Part shown: one piece after another, positions 6,677 through 10,214 of the stretch | How the letters are laid out: each line of letters starts with the position of its first letter | Numbering within the stretch: position 1 is the stretch's first letter | DNA from: Anaerolineales bacterium Chloro_02 | GTDB lineage: Bacteria > Chloroflexota > Anaerolineae > Anaerolineales > Anaerolineaceae | Reading direction: 5' to 3' | NCBI GenBank assembly: GCA_001603765.1 | Contig: LUZV01000045.1 | Span: forward strand, 1-10,214 | Length of the DNA: 10,214 nucleotides | Notes under the pieces: model-generated | Told to the model about the DNA's origin: nothing | Database searches by the model: none | Seen by the model: the letters and a program-made list of their open reading frames with translations, nothing else | Program-made: the position numbers and the translations under genes

Positions 6677-7556
6677 TAGATTCCTCCTCTGGGTTGGCGC
6701 TGCGTTTTTTGAAGAGCGAGAACAAGGTTTTTTGACCTTTCAGCACCTCATCCGATGCTAAAAACGCGCGCATATTGTTCAGCAGGCGTTCACTATCTAA
6801 CCGGCGGATAAGCTTGCCGCGATAGGCGATCGAAATTGTGCCGGTTTCTTCAGAGACCACCACCGCGATCGCGTCGCTTACTTCGCTGATGCCCAGGGCG
6901 GCGCGGTGGCGCAGACCGGTGGAACGGTCAACGGAGGCGTTGAGCACACCGCTGCTCGAAAGCGGCATCACACAAGCGGCAGCCTTGATGCGGTTTTCGT
7001 CTATGATGACGGCTCCGTCGTGGAGCGGTGTGTTGGGGTAGAAAATTTGCATCAACAGTTGAGGTGTGACCGCGGCGTCCATCAAAACGCCGTTTTTATA
7101 ATAGGTATCCAGAAATTGGCGGCGCCTCAGCACGATAAGCGCGCCGTGGCGGCGCTGAGCCAACTGAGCGGCCGCGGCTGTAATGGCTTGCAGGGTCTGT
7201 TCGAGCTGTTCGTTCGATTTCGCGCTGCGGCGTTTAAAGAGCCCAATACTGCTCATGGTGCCCATTCGTTCAAGACCGCGCCGGATTTCAGGCGCGAGCA
7301 CGACCGGGATCGCGAAAATTAACGCTGGTGAGATCGTGTCTACCAGCCAAGTGAAACCTGGGAGATCGAGCAGTGAAATCAGCAGCGTAATCAGAATTAC
7401 GATCAGGAAAATCCCGCGCAAAAGGGTTTGGGCTTCTGTGTCTCGCAAAAGATAGAGAATGAACGCGAAAACAATTGTGACTAACACAATATCCAATAGA
7501 CTGGACCATGTAAAACGTTCCAGTATGAATAATAAGTTATTCCACAATCCTTGCAT
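6660..7556 (-). CDS. cdaA: Membrane diadenylate cyclase CdaA (c-di-AMP synthase)
   Basis: A 298-residue membrane enzyme that condenses two ATP to cyclic di-AMP, a messenger controlling potassium and osmolyte balance and cell-wall homeostasis. Three membrane segments lie at about 17-37, 44-63 and 72-88, then a coiled linker and the DisA_N catalytic domain (about 100-270). The two defining motifs are intact: DGA (180-182, in TPLHDGAVII) and RHR (216-218, in GLRHRAALG). The SEETG segment at 235-239 is also as in active members. The C-terminal tail after 280 is basic then acidic and variable. Only one in-frame ATG is available (7556), with GGAAGG about 10 bases upstream. It lies 63 bases after coaE and overlaps ybbR by 17 bases. 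In Firmicutes the usual third partner is glmM; here der and lepB follow instead. Confidence 0.97.
   Translation of the reverse strand: MQGLWNNLLFILERFTWSSLLDIVLVTIVFAFILYLLRDTEAQTLLRGIFLIVILITLLISLLDLPGFTWLVDTISPALIFAIPVVLAPEIRRGLERMGTMSSIGLFKRRSAKSNEQLEQTLQAITAAAAQLAQRRHGALIVLRRRQFLDTYYKNGVLMDAAVTPQLLMQIFYPNTPLHDGAVIIDENRIKAAACVMPLSSSGVLNASVDRSTGLRHRAALGISEVSDAIAVVVSEETGTISIAYRGKLIRRLDSERLLNNMRAFLASDEVLKGQKTLFSLFKKRSANPEEESNGPLP
6683..6688 (-). promoter_or_regulatory. Strong Shine-Dalgarno site of ybbR, inside cdaA
   Basis: AGGAGG on the minus strand within the last codons of cdaA, 6 bases before the ybbR ATG at 6676. It fixes the ybbR start and implies translational coupling across the 17-base overlap. 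Confidence 0.75.
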
Positions 7557-7581
7557 TCCGGTTTTACCTTCCCTTGCTAAA

Positions 7582-7587
7582 AGTATA
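7582..7587 (-). promoter_or_regulatory. Candidate internal -10 box upstream of cdaA
   Basis: TATACT on the minus strand (5 of 6) in the 63-base coaE-cdaA gap. A transcript would start near 7575, leaving a leader of about 19 bases that contains the GGAAGG ribosome binding site. No good -35 box is seen. The same hexamer serves as the predicted coaE -10. Confidence 0.3.
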
Positions 7588-7619
7588 CCCCCTAACGGTC
7601 TGTTTTTCTGCCATAATCC

Positions 7620-8684
7620 TTAGATGTCCGAAAAATAGACCTCCCCTGGCATCAAACCGTGCTTGCGCAGAAAGTTGCTGTAGAGCAGAGGGTGAACAGG
7701 AGGCGCGTCCTCACCATAGGTGAAGCCCAACAGTTTTGCTTCTTCCGGTGATAATAAATCTCTTCCAACAATCAGCATCTTTGCCTGCCCGGCAAGGTAC
7801 TGCCTTAGCAACGGGATGCCGACCGAGACGGGCAGGATTTCGGATCGGAAAGGGGCGTGTGCCAGGTAGACAGCCATACCCTGCTCGACACGCAGCAGCA
7901 GCAATTGTGTCAGCGCGCCACCATGATAAAAAGCGACCACTGTGCGCTGACCAAGCAAGCGATATAAATCTTCAGGCTCCCAGGTTTGTTCGGTCTTTTC
8001 CTGCAAAAGAAATGCCGCGGTTTCAAAATCCGCTGGGTCAAGATGGCTGAGGCGAACTTTGCCATCGGCGGAGCTGATTTCATAAGGTTTTAAACCCAGG
8101 CTGTGGAAAAGCGCGGAAGTCTGAGCGTAAGTGTCGGTAAAAGTTGTATTGGTATAAATCGTATGATCTGCCAGGCGGATCTTTTCGGATTGTGGGGATT
8201 GAGATTGGATGCGCTGCCTGGCTGAGCTCTCATCCAACCCGCGCGCTTCCATCAGACGGTTCAGCCTGATCTCATCGTCGGCGGCAACCGCCCAAAGGGA
8301 TTGGCAGTATTGGTCAATTCCGGCTTCGAACAGCTTGATTGCCTCAATTGCCGAAACAGGGCGGGTGGTAGTCTTGAACGCTGCGAAGATGTTTTGTGTT
8401 ACAAGCGGGTGAATGACGGCTTCCAGCTCAGTTAACGCGGTTGGATCGCGGAAAACAAGTCGCCCGAGCTTGCTGCGGTTGATTTGCCCATCGTTAAATG
8501 TGAGGTCATAACCGAACCGCTCTAGGATAAATTGATAGGCGGAATTGCCGGGCAGATAAGTCTCCTGGGCGGCAAGGTCGGCATCGATCGTCAGAGCGCC
8601 AAAATTGGCAAGGTACTGAAGGACGACGCTTTTTCCGGAGGCGATATTGCCTGTGAGACCGATCAGATAGGTATCAAATTCCAT
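7620..8684 (-). CDS. coaE: Dephospho-CoA kinase with a ~155-residue C-terminal extension
   Basis: Residues 1 to about 197 form a dephospho-CoA kinase, the last step of coenzyme A synthesis (ATP-dependent 3'-phosphorylation). Visible marks are the P-loop GLTGNIASGKS (9-19), DAD (34-36), INRSKLGRLVF (68-78), HPLV (92-95), KLFEAG (117-122), the Arg/Gln-rich lid around 139-163 and ADHTIYTNT (172-180). The usual family length is about 200 residues, but this protein has 354. Residues 203-354 are a separate alpha/beta stretch with no motif I can name with certainty; the order of strands and helices, a GALTQLLLLRVEQG segment (256-269) and a late LGFTYG (319-324) are loosely reminiscent of a GNAT acyltransferase fold, without a clear acetyl-CoA loop. 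The frame is continuous with no sign of a fused start. The ATG at 8684 has no Shine-Dalgarno site and a -10 box 6 bases upstream, suggesting a leaderless message. It heads the leftward operon and diverges from tilS. Confidence 0.93.
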   Translation of the reverse strand: MEFDTYLIGLTGNIASGKSVVLQYLANFGALTIDADLAAQETYLPGNSAYQFILERFGYDLTFNDGQINRSKLGRLVFRDPTALTELEAVIHPLVTQNIFAAFKTTTRPVSAIEAIKLFEAGIDQYCQSLWAVAADDEIRLNRLMEARGLDESSARQRIQSQSPQSEKIRLADHTIYTNTTFTDTYAQTSALFHSLGLKPYEISSADGKVRLSHLDPADFETAAFLLQEKTEQTWEPEDLYRLLGQRTVVAFYHGGALTQLLLLRVEQGMAVYLAHAPFRSEILPVSVGIPLLRQYLAGQAKMLIVGRDLLSPEEAKLLGFTYGEDAPPVHPLLYSNFLRKHGLMPGEVYFSDI

Positions 8685-8690
8685 GACCTA

Positions 8691-8696
8691 AGTATA
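8691..8696 (-). promoter_or_regulatory. -10 box of a predicted leaderless coaE promoter
   Basis: TATACT on the minus strand, ending 6 bases before the coaE ATG (8684-8682), so the predicted first transcribed base is the A of ATG. No -35 consensus or ribosome binding site is visible. It mirrors the tilS arrangement in the same 63-base gap. Confidence 0.55.
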
Positions 8697-8732
8697 CAGC
8701 ATAGCGCCCCTATCGAGGAAAACCAGCACGGA

Positions 8733-8741
8733 TGCTATAAT
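8733..8741 (+). promoter_or_regulatory. Extended -10 promoter of a predicted leaderless tilS message
   Basis: TGCTATAAT is a perfect extended -10 (TGnTATAAT). The hexamer at 8736-8741 ends 6 bases before the ATG at 8748, putting the predicted start of transcription on the A of the start codon. There is no Shine-Dalgarno sequence. The extended -10 can explain the lack of a clear -35 box. Confidence 0.7.
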
Positions 8742-8747
8742 CTGGAT

Positions 8748-10175
8748 ATGTTAGCTGAACGGATTGTCAGGGCGCTGCTGAAAGATTGTGGGGTAAATCC
8801 TGAGCTGCCGCTTGTGGTAGGTGTGTCGGGCGGGGCGGACAGCCTCTGCCTTTTGCACTGCCTGCGGGATGCCGGCTTCACGCTCATCATTGGTCATCTC
8901 GACCACGCCATAAGGGAGAATTCTGCGCGCCAGGCGGACATTTTGGGCGAGTTTTTGGCAGGCATGGGTTTGCTCGTCTACCGCGAACGGCAGGATGTGC
9001 CGGCATTCGCGGCGCGATATAAATTGGGGACTGAGGAAGCCGCGCGGCTTTGCCGCTATCATTTTTTGTTTGATTTGGCGCATCGGGTTGGCGCTCAGGG
9101 TGTAGTGGTGGGGCACCACGCGGATGATCAGGTTGAAACCGTTTTGATGCATTTTCTGCGCGGAAGCGGACTGAGCGGGTTAACAGGAATGCAGCCCCGC
9201 GCCATTCTGAAAGAGATCGACGCAGAGCTGCCAATTTTCCGCCCCATGCTTGGCATTACCCGCCAGGAAATTCAAGATTATTGCCTGGCGCACCAGCTTG
9301 AGGTTTTGGAGGATGAAAGTAATACTGACCTTGGCTACTTTCGCAACCGACTGCGGCATGAGCTGATCCCGATTCTGGAGGAATACAACCCTGGCTTTCG
9401 CCAGGCTCTCACGCGCGCTGCCGCAACCCTCTCGGCTGACCGGGACCTTTTGGAAACGCTCGGTGATGAGGCGTATGAGGGCGTCCTCAGGCGCAAAGGT
9501 GAAGATTACCTGGTTTTTGAGCGAGCCAGATTTTTGGATCTGCGTCTTAGCCTGCGCAGGGCGGTCCTGAGGAAGGCTTTCTTTGAACTGAAACCGCAGA
9601 CCCGCGACCTGGGCTTTGAGGCGGTGGAGCGCGCGCTGGCAGCCATCAGCGAAAGCGCTCCCCAGATGCCCTTAGCCGCGGGGCTTTGGGTCTTTTCTTT
9701 TGAAGATGATTTTGTGATTGCTCCTTTGGGATATGAGCATCAACACCACGACTACCCGCAACTGTCCGGGGGCAGGGATTTAAGATTGAAATGCGGCGGA
9801 AGAGTGAGCCTGAACGCGGGCTGGGAGCTTTCCGCCAACATGGTAGATGCGCGTAAATATAAAAAAATCCCGACCGAGCTCAAAAACCATCCTTTGCACG
9901 CCTGGCTAAACCCGATCGACCTCGAGTTCCCGCTGGAAATTCGCCCAATGCGAACGGGCGAGCGCTGGTCGCCGCTGGGGATGGTGCTGAAGCATCAGAA
10001 GCTGAGCAATTTCTTCGTGAACCAAAAAATCCCCCGCACCGCCCGGGCTAACTGGCCCCTGGTGGTAAGCGGAGGATCAATTTTGTGGGTGGCGGGTCTG
10101 CGCATCGCGCAGGCGTGGCGCCTGACGGGTGTTGAAGCGGAGGTGTTGCACATCCAACTTCATCCACCGAAATAG
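8748..10175 (+). CDS. tilS: tRNA(Ile)-lysidine synthetase TilS
   Basis: A 475-residue enzyme that uses ATP to attach lysine to C34 of the CAU-anticodon tRNA-Ile, so that the tRNA reads AUA and is charged with Ile. The N-terminal PP-loop ATPase has SGGADS (27-32), HLDHAIRENS (50-59), GHHADDQVETVLMHFLRGSGLSGLTGM (122-148, given as positions with key residues H123-H124, D126-D127, E130) and the NTDLGYFRNRLRHELIP block (192-208). A central helical region (210-330) and a TilS C-terminal domain (about 396-470, with IRPMRTGERW and KLSNFFVNQKIPR) complete the long form. The frame stays open 216 bases further upstream to an ATG at 8532, but that would overlap coaE by about 150 bases; the ATG at 8748 gives the normal N-terminus and sits 6 bases after a perfect -10 box. 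It is divergent from coaE. The 39 bases after its stop show no terminator. Confidence 0.95.
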   Translation: MLAERIVRALLKDCGVNPELPLVVGVSGGADSLCLLHCLRDAGFTLIIGHLDHAIRENSARQADILGEFLAGMGLLVYRERQDVPAFAARYKLGTEEAARLCRYHFLFDLAHRVGAQGVVVGHHADDQVETVLMHFLRGSGLSGLTGMQPRAILKEIDAELPIFRPMLGITRQEIQDYCLAHQLEVLEDESNTDLGYFRNRLRHELIPILEEYNPGFRQALTRAAATLSADRDLLETLGDEAYEGVLRRKGEDYLVFERARFLDLRLSLRRAVLRKAFFELKPQTRDLGFEAVERALAAISESAPQMPLAAGLWVFSFEDDFVIAPLGYEHQHHDYPQLSGGRDLRLKCGGRVSLNAGWELSANMVDARKYKKIPTELKNHPLHAWLNPIDLEFPLEIRPMRTGERWSPLGMVLKHQKLSNFFVNQKIPRTARANWPLVVSGGSILWVAGLRIAQAWRLTGVEAEVLHIQLHPPK

Positions 10176-10214
10176 TTATTGAATCCAGTAAAACTGCAGC
10201 AATTTCTCCCGAAT

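Noticed and set aside
8532..8747. Upstream 72-codon extension of tilS to an ATG at 8532
   Set aside because: It would overlap coaE antisense by about 150 bases, and the encoded residues do not resemble a TilS N-terminus. The ATG at 8748 gives the normal family start and lies just after a perfect -10 box.

Overview
The window most likely comes from a Gram-positive-like or monoderm bacterium, possibly Chloroflexota (Anaerolineae-type). This is an inference from overall gene style: a CdaA/YbbR pair, an N-terminally tailed signal peptidase, a dephospho-CoA kinase with a long C-terminal extension, and gene starts that look leaderless. No rRNA or other marker is present to fix the taxonomy.

Right two thirds (about 3069-10175): a housekeeping block. 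Six genes run leftwards on the minus strand in the order coaE (dephospho-CoA kinase with an unexplained C-terminal half), cdaA (c-di-AMP synthase), ybbR/cdaR (its membrane-anchored regulator), der/engA (double GTPase for ribosome assembly), lepB (signal peptidase I) and a small YgiT-type zinc-ribbon protein. Gaps are 13-63 bases, and cdaA and ybbR overlap by 17 bases, so the block looks like one operon with possible internal promoters. tilS (tRNA-Ile lysidine synthetase) diverges from coaE on the plus strand. The 63-base region between them carries two outward-facing -10 boxes, each exactly 6 bases before an ATG and without a Shine-Dalgarno sequence, so both transcripts are predicted to be leaderless.

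Left third (1-3060): this part is visibly more AT-rich. A two-gene minus-strand unit encodes a secreted protein with a C-terminal cysteine amidase domain (Amidase_6 type), followed by a lipoprotein of unknown function. The unit ends in a clear intrinsic terminator at 261-302. Both genes have good Shine-Dalgarno sequences, unlike several genes on the right.

Left edge: a further minus-strand gene starts at position 13 and runs out of the window. Only four codons are visible, but it has a GGAGG ribosome binding site and a near-consensus sigma-70-type promoter at 70-98. The promoter -10 overlaps a sequence that resembles half of a CIRCE (HrcA) operator.

No mobile element, CRISPR array, tRNA or rRNA was seen. 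Most of the window is ordinary core genome. The points most worth following are the paired leaderless promoters, the extra domain on CoaE, the compositional break near 3060, and the operator-like repeat at the left edge.
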